Shown: positions 34,750-44,178, counted from the stretch's first letter. The stretch is DNA of 52,165 nucleotides from Candidatus Heimdallarchaeota archaeon LC_3 (GCA_001940645.1 MDVS01000109.1:1-52165), one strand, 5' to 3'. The notes: a model not told the origin generated them from the letters alone. Numbers and translations: made by a program.

Positions 34750-37089
34750 ATGGCAAGCGAAAAATTAAGTAAAAACACATTTCAGGAACAATTACTTGAG
34801 TTCATTTATGTAAAACGACGTTTATTACTTATTCTTGCTTTTCTTTTAGTTCTCTTACTTCCAATTTCTCCTTCGCGCAGAAATAACTTAGGTACATTGT
34901 TGGAATCATCTCTTAATGTCTGGGTTGAAGCATTAAGCAATTTCTATTCAAACTGGCTTGCTACAAGTATTCAATTAATAAAAGACAGTACAGAGAACGT
35001 TTTTTCCTTTTTTCAGAATTTTAATGATTTTTTCATCGGATTAAGTCAATTAGATTTCAATATAATGAATAATTCTGGTTTTCTTTTTTCTATTGGATAT
35101 ATTTTATTACCTATCCTTGTTGTATACTTATTTTATATATTGATTTTACGTCTTCAAAACAATACTAAATCAAAACTTATTTCTGCCTTAACTCCAAAGA
35201 AATTAACCCTTCTCCTACTTTTCCTTCCTATAACCAAAGATTTAATTTGGATTGGGGCAATGTTTGCCATTATTTTTATTATTTTCTGGTACGTGCAAAA
35301 TTTACAAAACGAAATAAACGAAAATAAGAATTCAGCAATTCTGGAACTAATATCTTGGAAAAAAACTATTTTTCTCCTTGTTTCACTTCTCTTTCTTATA
35401 ATCACTATTATTTCTCATTTTCTAACTGAGAATTATTCACTAACTTCCTTTACGGGAATCGATCCAAATACCATCATAGTTTTAATCATTATTGCATTAT
35501 TTGTTCTAGGGATTATTTGGTTTTTTTTCCAAGCAAGTGTATCAAAAGAATCTATTTCGTTCGTTTTGAAAATAAAATTTGAAGAATACCAAACAAGAAA
35601 GAAAATCTTGTATGTTTTAATTGGAATATTAACACTTATATCGTTTATAGATATAATACTGATCCAATCACCTATAAACAGTTTAATTTATTTTGTTTTG
35701 AATATTCCTTGGTTTCTTGGTTTAATCATTACTAACCCATTAAAATTATTCACTGAATTAGTTACTCTTGCTAAAATCAGCTTTGATCTGATAATTACAA
35801 ATACTAGAGAAATTTTCAGAGGAATTATACCTGTTTCTCCTAGTGACAGCTCGTTTCTAGGAATCATACAACCGACCATATGGATTACAATATTACTATT
35901 TATTGGATTTCTTTTGCTTTATCTCCTTTATTTTGCTTTTTATGAAAAAAGAGATCAAAAAAGGGATTTTGATAAGAATTTATTCTCTTCTATTAAAAGG
36001 AATTCAAAATACGTACGTTGGATTATAATTCTCCTTGTAATATTTGTTTTTGTATACATTTTTGATTCCAAAAATTATTTTAGATTATTTGGCGACTTAT
36101 ATGAGATTCAAACCGGAAATTTAGAGCCCTTCATAATTTTAGGACTAATTTTAATCCCTTTTATTCTCATCCTAGGAGCTTTAATGTGGGGCCTCAGACA
36201 AGTCAGGAAGGGAAGAAGCTGGAGAATAGTGACAAACACTATTTTAATTAATGGAATTACTATAGTTATTGCAGTCATTATGATTATTCCTTTTATTTGG
36301 ATGTTGAAGAATAGCTTACAAACAAATATTCAGAATACCAAAGATTTTCTTTCGCAAGGCATAATTCCAGATCCATTTACAACCAGCAATTATGCACAAC
36401 TCTTAGATATCTTCTCACCAACATATACACATTTAGATTATAGGATCGTTACATGGCTATTTAATTCTCTAGTTGTAGCAGTAATAGTAACTGCTTTTTT
36501 GGTAATTTTTTCAGCGATGGCAGGATACGTCTTAGCAAAAAGACAGTTTGTGGGAAGAAAATTATTATTTACAATGGTAATCGGAATAATGATGGTACCA
36601 CCTTATGTCCAAATAATTCCCCTTTATCTAGAACTTAATCGTTTGGGGTTCGTAGGTTCACTTTTAGGAATAATTTTACCTTTCTTAATACAACCCTTTA
36701 GCATATTCCTTGCAGCTGAGTTTATGAAAGGAATTCCTGATGATTATTTAGACGCTGCAAGAATAGATGGGTATTCTGAATTCGAAATTTTTAGAAAAAT
36801 AGTTTTACCACTATCGATACCAGTCATATCTGTGTTGATAATTATAAATTTAATTGCAAATTGGAATTCATTTATTTGGCCGCTTTTGATTCTAGATTCA
36901 GGGGTTGTTTCTGCACCAGAATTAAGAACTCTTCCACTAGGTATGTATCGTGTAAACTCTCAATTAGAAGAACAAATGGGTGTGATATTAGCTCTATCAA
37001 CTCTTATTATTTTACCAATATTTATTATTTTATTTCTAGCTCAAGATTATATTAAAAAAGGAGTAACTGTTGAAGGATTAAAAGGATAA
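34750..37089 (+). CDS. Sugar ABC permease, MalG-like, with long N-terminal membrane extension
   Basis: About 779 aa. The MalG core occupies the last 290 residues or so, starting near RSWRIVTNTILINGITIVIA, with the EAA loop LDAARIDGYSEFEIFRKIVL and a MalG-type end FLAQDYIKKGVTVEGLKG. The first 480 residues are a polytopic extension with about eight to ten helices and no recognised domain. Ordinary MalG proteins are 270-300 aa. The frame reaches TTG 34741, but ATG 34750 has GGAG 10 nt upstream. It is followed 30 bp later by the ATPase gene. Confidence 0.88.
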   Translation: MASEKLSKNTFQEQLLEFIYVKRRLLLILAFLLVLLLPISPSRRNNLGTLLESSLNVWVEALSNFYSNWLATSIQLIKDSTENVFSFFQNFNDFFIGLSQLDFNIMNNSGFLFSIGYILLPILVVYLFYILILRLQNNTKSKLISALTPKKLTLLLLFLPITKDLIWIGAMFAIIFIIFWYVQNLQNEINENKNSAILELISWKKTIFLLVSLLFLIITIISHFLTENYSLTSFTGIDPNTIIVLIIIALFVLGIIWFFFQASVSKESISFVLKIKFEEYQTRKKILYVLIGILTLISFIDIILIQSPINSLIYFVLNIPWFLGLIITNPLKLFTELVTLAKISFDLIITNTREIFRGIIPVSPSDSSFLGIIQPTIWITILLFIGFLLLYLLYFAFYEKRDQKRDFDKNLFSSIKRNSKYVRWIIILLVIFVFVYIFDSKNYFRLFGDLYEIQTGNLEPFIILGLILIPFILILGALMWGLRQVRKGRSWRIVTNTILINGITIVIAVIMIIPFIWMLKNSLQTNIQNTKDFLSQGIIPDPFTTSNYAQLLDIFSPTYTHLDYRIVTWLFNSLVVAVIVTAFLVIFSAMAGYVLAKRQFVGRKLLFTMVIGIMMVPPYVQIIPLYLELNRLGFVGSLLGIILPFLIQPFSIFLAAEFMKGIPDDYLDAARIDGYSEFEIFRKIVLPLSIPVISVLIIINLIANWNSFIWPLLILDSGVVSAPELRTLPLGMYRVNSQLEEQMGVILALSTLIILPIFIILFLAQDYIKKGVTVEGLKG

Positions 37090-37119
37090 TCTTAGATTTA
37101 GTATTATGGAGAAAGATCT

Positions 37120-38259
37120 ATGACAAAAATTAAAATGGATAATGTGACTAAACGTTTTGACGATAAACTAGTCTTAGATAATATTAATATTGACATTGCT
37201 GATAAAGAACTTGTGGTTTTTGTTGGACCTTCTGGATGCGGGAAGAGTACAGCAATGCGTTGTGTGGCAGGTTTAGAAGAAGTTACAAGTGGTAAAATCT
37301 TTATTGGTGAAAAATTGGTTAATGTTGTGCCTGCAAAAGATCGTGATATAGCATTTATCTTTCAGAATTATGCTCTTTATCCCCATATGTCTGTTTATGA
37401 TAATATTGCATTCGGATTACGGGCAAGAAAAGTTTTAATAGATGTAGATGACCCTAAGGCGAAACCAAGGAAGTTCAGAAAAGAAGAGATAGATGAAAAG
37501 GTTAAAAATGCTGTAAAGATATTAAAAATTGAAGATTTATTAAAAAGAAAACCAAACGAACTTTCTGGAGGACAACAACAAAGAGTTGCAATGGGCCGGG
37601 CTATTGTAAGACAACCTAAAGTCTTTTTGATGGACGAACCTTTATCAAATCTCGATGCAAAATTACGGGCTCATATGCGAACTGAACTTAAGCGATTGCA
37701 AATTGAACTTGGAGTAACAACAATTTACGTTACTCATGATCAAGCTGAGGCAATGACCCTTGGTGATAGAATTGCTTGTATGCATGAAGGTGTTTTCCAA
37801 CAAATAGGAACACCTGAAGAGGTCTATAATTCCCCCGTTAATAAATTTGTTGCAGGATTTATTGGATCTCCTTCTATGAATTTCGTAGAAGGGAAAATTA
37901 ATGGATCAAAATTTGAGACTTCATCTTTCGTACTTCAAATCCCTGAAAAGATGATTACTAAAATAGAGCAGAGTACATCTGATAAAAATAAAATTATTTT
38001 AGGTATTAGACCTGAGGATATTGAAGATAAAGAATTTGCTTTAAGCGTTGATGAAGATAGAATTGTTTCAACAAAAGTAATAGTGAGGGAAAACTATGGA
38101 TCTGACATATTTTTATCCGTTGAAATAAAAGATACTAGCTTTAACGCTCGTGTAAATACAGCAACCAAAGCTCGTGTCCATGAAAATATTGATTTAGTAT
38201 TTAATTTAGAAAGAGCTCATTTCTTCAATGGAGAAACAGAAGAAAATCTCACTATTTAA
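37120..38259 (+). CDS. Sugar ABC ATPase, MalK/MsmX type
   Basis: 379-aa ATPase with a complete motif set: Walker A GPSGCGKSTAM, Q-loop FQNYALYPHM, signature LSGGQQQRVAMGRAI, Walker B VFLMDEPLSNLDA and His in VTHDQAEAMTL. The C-terminal TOBE region includes FIGSPSMNFVEGKI and ILGIRPEDIED, as in MalK/UgpC. A short charged insertion (DVDDPKAKPRKFRKEEIDEK) lies in the helical subdomain. The ribosome-binding site GGAGAAAG is strong. It energises the two enlarged permeases upstream. Confidence 0.94.
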   Translation: MTKIKMDNVTKRFDDKLVLDNINIDIADKELVVFVGPSGCGKSTAMRCVAGLEEVTSGKIFIGEKLVNVVPAKDRDIAFIFQNYALYPHMSVYDNIAFGLRARKVLIDVDDPKAKPRKFRKEEIDEKVKNAVKILKIEDLLKRKPNELSGGQQQRVAMGRAIVRQPKVFLMDEPLSNLDAKLRAHMRTELKRLQIELGVTTIYVTHDQAEAMTLGDRIACMHEGVFQQIGTPEEVYNSPVNKFVAGFIGSPSMNFVEGKINGSKFETSSFVLQIPEKMITKIEQSTSDKNKIILGIRPEDIEDKEFALSVDEDRIVSTKVIVRENYGSDIFLSVEIKDTSFNARVNTATKARVHENIDLVFNLERAHFFNGETEENLTI

Positions 38260-38380
38260 AATATACCTTATTTTCTAAAAATCTTTTTCTAATTTATTTT
38301 TCATAGATTAGATTTTTTCAAATATGTTTTTTATTAATTGAATCATTTTTAGTAATTAGTTGAATTCTTAGGTTAAACCG

Positions 38381-39760
38381 ATGAATGAAGATTTGAATAT
38401 TGTAGTTATTGGTGCTGGTAGTGCTAGTTTTGGATTGGAAACGCTTAGTGGGTTATTGACTCAGGAAAAATTAAAGGGATGTACTCTTTCTCTAGTGGAT
38501 ATCAATGAAAAGAATCTAGAGGATATTACTAAATTAACGAAAATAGGTAATGAGCATTGGAAGTCAAATATTACTATTCAATCGACTACTGATCGTACAA
38601 AAGTTTTACCAGATGCTGATTATGTAATTTTATCCGTAGCAATCGATCGAGAAGAAACTTGGAAAAAAGATCATGAAATTGGGAAAAAATTTGGTATTTG
38701 GCATTACGCTGAGAATGGTGGTCCCGGAAGTTTTTCACATACAGCTAGAGGATTAGCTTTCATCATGCCAATTTTGTATGATATCCATGATTTAGCACCT
38801 CAATCATGGCTATTAAATTATACTAATCCTGTACCAAGGATTAGTTATGCTGCAGAATATGCTAATGTTAATTGTATTAGTTTGTGTCATCAAATTTGGC
38901 ATTCTTATGGTATTGTAGGTCGATATTTAGCAAAAGATCTAAATATTACTGATCCAGAGTTATTAAACTTAGAGTTTAAATGGAGCGATGATTATTTTAA
39001 ATTATTTAAGATTTATGTGGATAAATCATTTCAAAACTATGAAATAAAAGCTGCTGGTCTTAATCATTTTATTTGGATATTAGATATAAAAAGAAGGGAA
39101 AATGGAGAAGATCTATATCCATTAGTGCGTGAACAGAGAGAAAAAATTCATCCGAAATATGAACCCCTAACCCAACATATGTTTAAAACTTTTAATATTT
39201 TACCGGGACCTGGTGATACCCATTTATCAGAATACGTTCCCTATACATTGACTAAAAGCAATTGGGAGAAATATTCTATCGAATTATATGATTTTAAATG
39301 GGCAATAAAGCATCGTGAAAAAATATGGGATCGAATTCATCAAATCGTTTCTGGAAAACAAGTTTTTAATTTGAAGCCCAATTTTCATGAAAGAGCTGAC
39401 TGGATTATATCCGAAATTGAGAATAACGAGAATACCTATGAGCATTCTGTTAATATTATTAATAATGGAGCAATAAATAATTTACCAAATGACGCTATTG
39501 TTGAAGTACCTGCCTTGATTAATAAATTCGGAGTTTCTGGAATGAAAATAGGCTCACTACCAGAAACAATTGCAGCATTATGCAATCGTGAAATTTCTGT
39601 TGCGAAATTGATGACGAAAGCAGGAATAGAGGGAGATCGAAATGCTGCAATACAGGCTTTTGCCCTAGATCCGATGGTTAATGATTTAGAAAAAGCAGAG
39701 TTATTAGTAGATGAATATTTATCAATTCATAAAGAATATCTTCCCCAATTTAATAATTAG
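38381..39760 (+). CDS. GH4 NAD- and metal-dependent glycosidase
   Basis: 459-aa family 4 glycosidase. The Rossmann NAD loop is VVIGAGSASFGLETLSG. Metal and substrate residues appear in LLNYTNPVPRISYA (Asn-Pro), ISLCHQIWHSYG (Cys and His metal ligands) and AAGLNHFIWILDI. The CH-x-x-W form and length fit the alpha-galactosidase/alpha-glucosidase/glucuronidase branch rather than the 6-phospho-glycosidases. It follows the sugar ABC operon by 121 bp and probably hydrolyses the imported glycoside in the cytoplasm by redox-assisted elimination. It overlaps the convergent glycosyltransferase by 4 bp. Confidence 0.9.
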   Translation: MNEDLNIVVIGAGSASFGLETLSGLLTQEKLKGCTLSLVDINEKNLEDITKLTKIGNEHWKSNITIQSTTDRTKVLPDADYVILSVAIDREETWKKDHEIGKKFGIWHYAENGGPGSFSHTARGLAFIMPILYDIHDLAPQSWLLNYTNPVPRISYAAEYANVNCISLCHQIWHSYGIVGRYLAKDLNITDPELLNLEFKWSDDYFKLFKIYVDKSFQNYEIKAAGLNHFIWILDIKRRENGEDLYPLVREQREKIHPKYEPLTQHMFKTFNILPGPGDTHLSEYVPYTLTKSNWEKYSIELYDFKWAIKHREKIWDRIHQIVSGKQVFNLKPNFHERADWIISEIENNENTYEHSVNIINNGAINNLPNDAIVEVPALINKFGVSGMKIGSLPETIAALCNREISVAKLMTKAGIEGDRNAAIQAFALDPMVNDLEKAELLVDEYLSIHKEYLPQFNN

Positions 39761-40956
39761 CTCATTTTTGTAACTAAATTATGAGAAATATCCTTAGGGA
39801 CAATTTTCATCATTTCTTTCCATTGTTTTTGAAAATTAGAATAGAAATTTTTATTTTCATTTGCAAATTTTATTGCTTTGTCGTAAATAGGCTTTAATTC
39901 TTTCAATTTATCTAACAAATCCTCAAAACTTTTTATTTGTATCAAATCTTTTTGTGAATAATAAATAAAATAGAGTAGCTCTGTTAATAACACTTTTCCT
40001 TGAGTATTAATGAAAAATGATCCTGGATAAGGAAGATAATCTACAGATTTCAAACCAAAATACTTAGTTTTAGCTTGTGCATACAGAAATCGGTAAATAT
40101 CTTCATGTAATCTTGTCAAATAAGGAGTTTTAGATTTAGGTGGACGATGCTCAATAAAGAGTTTTCTATCTAGTTTTACTCCAAATTCGAACATTTTTAC
40201 ATTCCTCAAATAATCCATATCTTCCCCGCGTCTTATTAGCGGATCAAAGGGTATTTTTAACCAGACATGTTTATGAATTATCATATTTCCACCAAATGCA
40301 AACGGTGTATCAGCTAACCGGGTTATACTTTCTTCAACTATTCTGAATCCTTCATTCATTAATTTTGGTTTATTCCAAACTAATTCCCACCATGGAATGT
40401 TTGATTCATCGACATAAATAGATCCATCAAGATTTTTATAAAATCCTACGACCAATCCAAGTAAAGTTTTATTAATAGTTTTACCGATAAACTCAGTAGC
40501 TTTAATGACATAATTCTTATCAGTTATTAATTCATCATCATCAATAAAAATTGCAATCTCATAATCAAGTAAATGAGGTATAAGAATACACAGATTACGA
40601 ATATTACTGTATCCACGGTTAGATACAAGAGAAGAAAATTTAGGAAAAACATTTTTTAAGGATTTTTGTAAACTTTGGAAATTCTTGTGACCAAAATAAA
40701 AAACTTGGGCGGATAAATTAGCTAATTTTATAATGGAAACAATTTTTTCATCCATTTCATTCCCAATTGAAGGATTGGTTGGTGCTCCAATAACTAAAAT
40801 ATCAAAATTTCCTTTTACAATTTTTAAAGATTCTAATGTTTTTGAAATTGTTTCTTCAGGATTAATTAGATCAGTAGGATGATCATAAATAATGTCATCT
40901 TCCTCAAGTTCTCCTTTTCGCCAATAAGATGGAACTACAATAATTGATTTCATCAT
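39757..40956 (-). CDS. GT2-like (GT-A fold) glycosyltransferase
   Basis: 399-aa GT-A glycosyltransferase. IIVVPSYWRKGELEEDD opens the fold. The metal-binding acidic motif is YEIAIFIDDDELITDKNYVI. FAFGGNMIIHKHVWLKIPFD and RRGEDMDYLRNVKMFEFGVK (ED catalytic pair) follow. The acceptor is unknown. The setting beside the GH4 gene and two GT4 genes suggests a role in the same glycoside or surface glycan pathway. ATG 40956 is adjacent to ATG 40953; either is possible. Confidence 0.82.
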   Translation of the reverse strand: MMKSIIVVPSYWRKGELEEDDIIYDHPTDLINPEETISKTLESLKIVKGNFDILVIGAPTNPSIGNEMDEKIVSIIKLANLSAQVFYFGHKNFQSLQKSLKNVFPKFSSLVSNRGYSNIRNLCILIPHLLDYEIAIFIDDDELITDKNYVIKATEFIGKTINKTLLGLVVGFYKNLDGSIYVDESNIPWWELVWNKPKLMNEGFRIVEESITRLADTPFAFGGNMIIHKHVWLKIPFDPLIRRGEDMDYLRNVKMFEFGVKLDRKLFIEHRPPKSKTPYLTRLHEDIYRFLYAQAKTKYFGLKSVDYLPYPGSFFINTQGKVLLTELLYFIYYSQKDLIQIKSFEDLLDKLKELKPIYDKAIKFANENKNFYSNFQKQWKEMMKIVPKDISHNLVTKMS

Positions 40957-41232
40957 AATGCTATAAAACTCTGGTTTGATAGATAATAAGAATTATTCGA
41001 TAAAATAAGATAATATTTTTTTTTAATCAATTTACTCTAATGAATGAGATCAAAGAAGAACTTCTTATTTCTTTCTTTAATTGTGCCTTAGCAAAGAAAA
41101 AACAAATTCATTCTAATAGAGGATAGCATTTTTAAAGAATAAACAATCAATACATTAGATTTATTAAAATTTAATTAAATTATACAGAATCATTGGAATT
41201 TATGTGAAATAAAGAGAAATATTAATTTTATT

Positions 41233-41538
41233 TCAGCAACCAAAGAAATAAACCACAATAATTGATTTCGTATTATTGCTAAATTTGTGGGTGGTATTCT
41301 TTTTTACTAAATAAAATGATTTTTCTTTTATTGGGAATTTTTGATTGTTAAGTGTTAAGTACCCATTACCTTGGATAATAAAATAGACTTCATCCTTTGT
41401 GTGTGATTTTTGATCATCTTCTTCTCCAGGTTTTAAAACAAGCATCCCCATATCCATGTGTGGTTCGTCAATAAATGATTTGTAATAAATATTGGATTGA
41501 TTAATTTGTTCAACAATTGATTTAAAATCAAAAATCAT
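41233..41538 (-). CDS. Small cupin protein
   Basis: About 101-aa single-domain cupin. Motif 1 is LKPGEEDDQKSHTKDEVYFI (G-x5-H-x-x-x-E with one His) and motif 2 is VKKNTTHKFSNNT (P-like turn then His). The metal site appears to have His, Glu and His. The frame runs up to TTG 41553; ATG 41538 is the better start. Small cupins range from sugar isomerases to regulators; the reaction is not evident. It sits alone in the minus direction after the glycosyltransferase. Confidence 0.78.
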   Translation of the reverse strand: MIFDFKSIVEQINQSNIYYKSFIDEPHMDMGMLVLKPGEEDDQKSHTKDEVYFIIQGNGYLTLNNQKFPIKEKSFYLVKKNTTHKFSNNTKSIIVVYFFGC

Positions 41539-41981
41539 TTTCTTTTTTCTCAATAATAATTTCTACCTTGGAATGTTAGAACTTCACATTAGAAAATATT
41601 TCTATTAGTAATAATAAATAATTTCTCAAAAGTTAATTATTGAATTTTTGATACAAGTTTTATTAAACTCTGTCAATGGATTCACGTTAATAAAATTAAT
41701 AATTTCCTCTATACTAGTATTAACTATAAGAAAAATCAAAATAAGTTAATTATAATTGTGGTGTAAAAAAAATATGACTAAAATTTTTTGTAAATTTACC
41801 TAAAATATTTTTTTAGGTAAAGGAAAAAAGGTTAAATAGAAAGCTTTATTTTGATTGCTACATCCAATTTCATTTGTAAAATTTTACCATATTTGTCCTT
41901 TATTATTCAAAATACAGATTATAAATTCTAATTAACAAAAATAAGTCGCGATTATTCATTTAAACTAACAAGCGATATAAA
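41539..41981. other. Divergent intergenic region with one strong palindrome
   Basis: No ORF with coding character. It separates the cupin gene from the protein phosphatase gene and contains the inverted repeat at 41795-41821. The ATG at 41982 has no clear ribosome-binding site. Confidence 0.4.
41795..41821. promoter_or_regulatory. 11-bp inverted repeat TTTACCTAAAA/TTTTAGGTAAA
   Basis: Perfect 11-bp arms flank a 5-bp spacer (TATTT) between the divergent cupin and phosphatase genes. This is the most extended palindrome noticed in the window. It shares the ACCTA/TAGGT core with the repeat ahead of the sugar permease operon. An operator is the likeliest role; a hairpin in RNA is also possible. 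Confidence 0.45.
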
Positions 41982-42485
41982 ATGAAAGAAAAACTTAATT
42001 TTAGTTGGATTATTCCGAATTCTGTTGCTGCTTCATCAAAACCAAAATCGAAAAAACATCTTGAATGGTTAATAAAGGAAGAGAAAATAGATACAATAAT
42101 AACACTAACAGAAGATAGTCCAAGCAGTTATATAAAAAATTTTCGCAGTATCATGGCTGAATTGGGATTCAAGCATGAACATTTCTCAATAATAGATGGT
42201 ACTGGTTTTCACTTAAATCAGTATAGAAAACTAGTAAAATTATTCCGGAAAAATCTTGAAGAAAAGAAGAGAATGCTTATTCACTGTGGTGGTGGATTGG
42301 GTAGAACTTCAACGGCATTAACAGCCCTTTGGATGATTCATTTTGATAAAACATTAGATGAAGCAATAGCAGAACTTAAAAATGACAAAATACGTCAGCA
42401 ATTAACATTTACAGATATTCAAATTGCTTCATTAAAGGCATGGGAGAAAGATTTACTTAGTAAAAAGGAAAAAGCAAAAAAATAA
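41982..42485 (+). CDS. Dual-specificity protein phosphatase (SsoPTP-like)
   Basis: 167-aa cysteine phosphatase. The P-loop is LIHCGGGLGRTSTAL (C102 to R108, HCx5RT), and the general acid is probably D72 in IIDGTGFH. The size and the N-terminal FSWIIPNSVAASSKP block resemble small archaeal enzymes such as Sulfolobus SsoPTP, which dephosphorylate Tyr and Ser/Thr phosphoproteins. It lies 149 bp before the second molybdenum hydroxylase operon, in the same direction. Confidence 0.88.
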   Translation: MKEKLNFSWIIPNSVAASSKPKSKKHLEWLIKEEKIDTIITLTEDSPSSYIKNFRSIMAELGFKHEHFSIIDGTGFHLNQYRKLVKLFRKNLEEKKRMLIHCGGGLGRTSTALTALWMIHFDKTLDEAIAELKNDKIRQQLTFTDIQIASLKAWEKDLLSKKEKAKK

Positions 42486-42598
42486 GTTCTTTTTAATGCA
42501 TTTTTTATTTATAAAAATCAATCTACAATAAGATATATATTAAACTTTTTTCTTTTGCTTACTACAGGATTAAGAGAACTTAAGGATTGAAAAATCTA

Positions 42599-42614
42599 CT
42601 TTAACCTGTTAAAG
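42599..42614. promoter_or_regulatory. Palindrome CTTTAAC-CT-GTTAAAG upstream of hydroxylase operon
   Basis: Perfect 7-bp arms with a 2-bp spacer end 20 nt before the TTG start of the MoaD-like gene at 42635 and just ahead of its GGTGA ribosome-binding site. The place suits an operator controlling the molybdenum hydroxylase operon. Confidence 0.45.
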
Positions 42615-42634
42615 ATCAATAATTTGGTGAATTT

Positions 42635-42868
42635 TTGAAAATTCATATCGAATTTATGGCCTCCTTGCGTAGACAGAAGAATCAACCGAGAGAATTCGAT
42701 TTAGATATTGAAGCGGGAGTAACTGTTAGAGAAATTATGAAACAATATTTCAACAATGATGAAATAAGAATGATTCAAGTTATTATTGATGGATTACGTG
42801 TAAAATTAGATCAAATATTACAACTAAATGATCGATTGTTTGTTACAATTCCTATCGGTGGTGGTTAA
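42635..42868 (+). CDS. MoaD/ThiS-like sulfur carrier
   Basis: 77-aa beta-grasp (ubiquitin-like) protein ending VTIPIGGG, with the C-terminal Gly-Gly needed for thiocarboxylation. In MoaD this donates sulfur to molybdopterin. MKIHIEFMASLRRQ and LNDRLFVTIPIGGG fit the fold ends. The start is TTG with GGTGA (42627-42631) 3 nt upstream; no ATG gives a full domain. The stop directly abuts the FAD-subunit ATG (TAAATG), so it is translated with the hydroxylase genes. A protein-modifier role (SAMP-like) is possible too. Confidence 0.8.
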   Translation: MKIHIEFMASLRRQKNQPREFDLDIEAGVTVREIMKQYFNNDEIRMIQVIIDGLRVKLDQILQLNDRLFVTIPIGGG

Positions 42869-43705
42869 ATGCTAGAAAATCTTAATAATTACTTCTATCC
42901 AACTTCATTGAAAGAAGCTCTAAAAAATTTAAAAGAACCAAATTCCAGACCAATTGCGGGAGGAACCGCTTTAACGCTAATCAAAGATTCCTCAACTCAA
43001 GCATTGGTGGATTTATCAGGATTAAATCTATCGTACATTAATGATACCAAAAAAGAATTTCAAATTGGAGCACTGACATCATCCTACGAAATTGCTTTTC
43101 ATGCTTTATTACCACAATCATTGAAAGATTGTGCAAGAAAAATCGGTGATGTCCCACTGATCCACGCAGTAACGATAGGAGGGAATATTTCTGATATTTA
43201 TCCATGGAGTGATTATCCATGTGTGTTATTAGCTTTAGGAGCATCAATAACAGTTTATAATATTGAAACAGGTAAACCAGAAAACTTTACAGCTGACGAG
43301 TATTTTGAAAAGTTCAGAAAAACAAAACCTGGTCTAGTAACTGAGATTAAAATTCCTAAATCAGTAAAAAATTCTTCAGATTACTATCAAAAATATACTT
43401 ATACAATTGTTGAAAAGTCTCAAGCAAACTTGGCCACATATTTTGAATGGAATGACCAAAAAGAGATTACAAAAGCAACTGTTGTCGTAAGTGCAGTAAC
43501 AAAGTTTCCACAACGAGTGAAATCGGTAGAAAAAATGATTACTGGTCAAAAAATAACCCCCGATTTAGTAGAGAAATATCAAAAAGAGATAAGTAGTTCA
43601 ATTGAAGCCATACCAAACTTCAAAACATCAAGAGAATATCGAAAAGAAATAATTGGTGTATACCTAAAACGAGCACTAGAGAAATGTCAACAGGAGGTTC
43701 AATAA
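42869..43705 (+). CDS. Molybdenum hydroxylase FAD subunit (CoxM/YgfM-like)
   Basis: 278-aa FAD-binding subunit. The pyrophosphate loop is RPIAGGTALTLIKDSST, and the second FAD motif is HAVTIGGNISDIYPWSDYP (the usual TxGGN). The C-terminal domain continues to YRKEIIGVYLKRALEKC. Stand-alone FAD subunits of this size occur in CoxM, NdhF-like and E. coli YgfM proteins. It passes electrons from the FeS subunit to an acceptor. It overlaps the FeS gene by 22 bp. Confidence 0.9.
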   Translation: MLENLNNYFYPTSLKEALKNLKEPNSRPIAGGTALTLIKDSSTQALVDLSGLNLSYINDTKKEFQIGALTSSYEIAFHALLPQSLKDCARKIGDVPLIHAVTIGGNISDIYPWSDYPCVLLALGASITVYNIETGKPENFTADEYFEKFRKTKPGLVTEIKIPKSVKNSSDYYQKYTYTIVEKSQANLATYFEWNDQKEITKATVVVSAVTKFPQRVKSVEKMITGQKITPDLVEKYQKEISSSIEAIPNFKTSREYRKEIIGVYLKRALEKCQQEVQ

Positions 43706-44178
43706 TCACGGAGATACCCGTAATAATCAATGACGAGAAAAAGGTACTAAATGCAAAACCAAATGAAATCTTATTAGACGTATTAAGAAGAGAAGGATAC
43801 TTTGGAGTAAAAAGAGGATGCTCAGAGGGTAATTGTGGATCTTGCACAGTTTTATTCAATGGGACACCAAGAAAGACTTGTATTATGTTTGTTGGGCAAG
43901 TAAAAGATAAAGAAATATTTACAGTTGAAGGATTAGGAACAAGGGAAAACCCACATCCTGTTCAGAAAACTTATGCAACTAATGGAGCTGCTCAGTGCGG
44001 TTTCTGTATTCCTGGGCAAATTGTTTCTGCTGTAGCGTTATTGGAGAAAAACCCAAATCCTTCAGTTGATGAAATTAAATCCGCATTAGATGGTAATATT
44101 TGTCGGTGTACTGGGTACGTTAAACAAATTGAGGCAATTCAACAAGCGGCCAAGATTATTCAAGAGGGAAAAAAATAA
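43684..44178 (+). CDS. Molybdenum hydroxylase [2Fe-2S] subunit
   Basis: 164-aa two-cluster iron-sulfur subunit. First cluster: GCSEGNCGSCTVLFNG with a later Cys in RKTCIM. Second cluster: QCGFCIPGQIV and GNICRCTGYVKQ. The length matches CoxS-type subunits. It lies between the FAD and molybdenum subunit genes with overlaps at both ends, indicating coupled synthesis of one complex. Confidence 0.94.
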   Translation: MSTGGSIITEIPVIINDEKKVLNAKPNEILLDVLRREGYFGVKRGCSEGNCGSCTVLFNGTPRKTCIMFVGQVKDKEIFTVEGLGTRENPHPVQKTYATNGAAQCGFCIPGQIVSAVALLEKNPNPSVDEIKSALDGNICRCTGYVKQIEAIQQAAKIIQEGKK

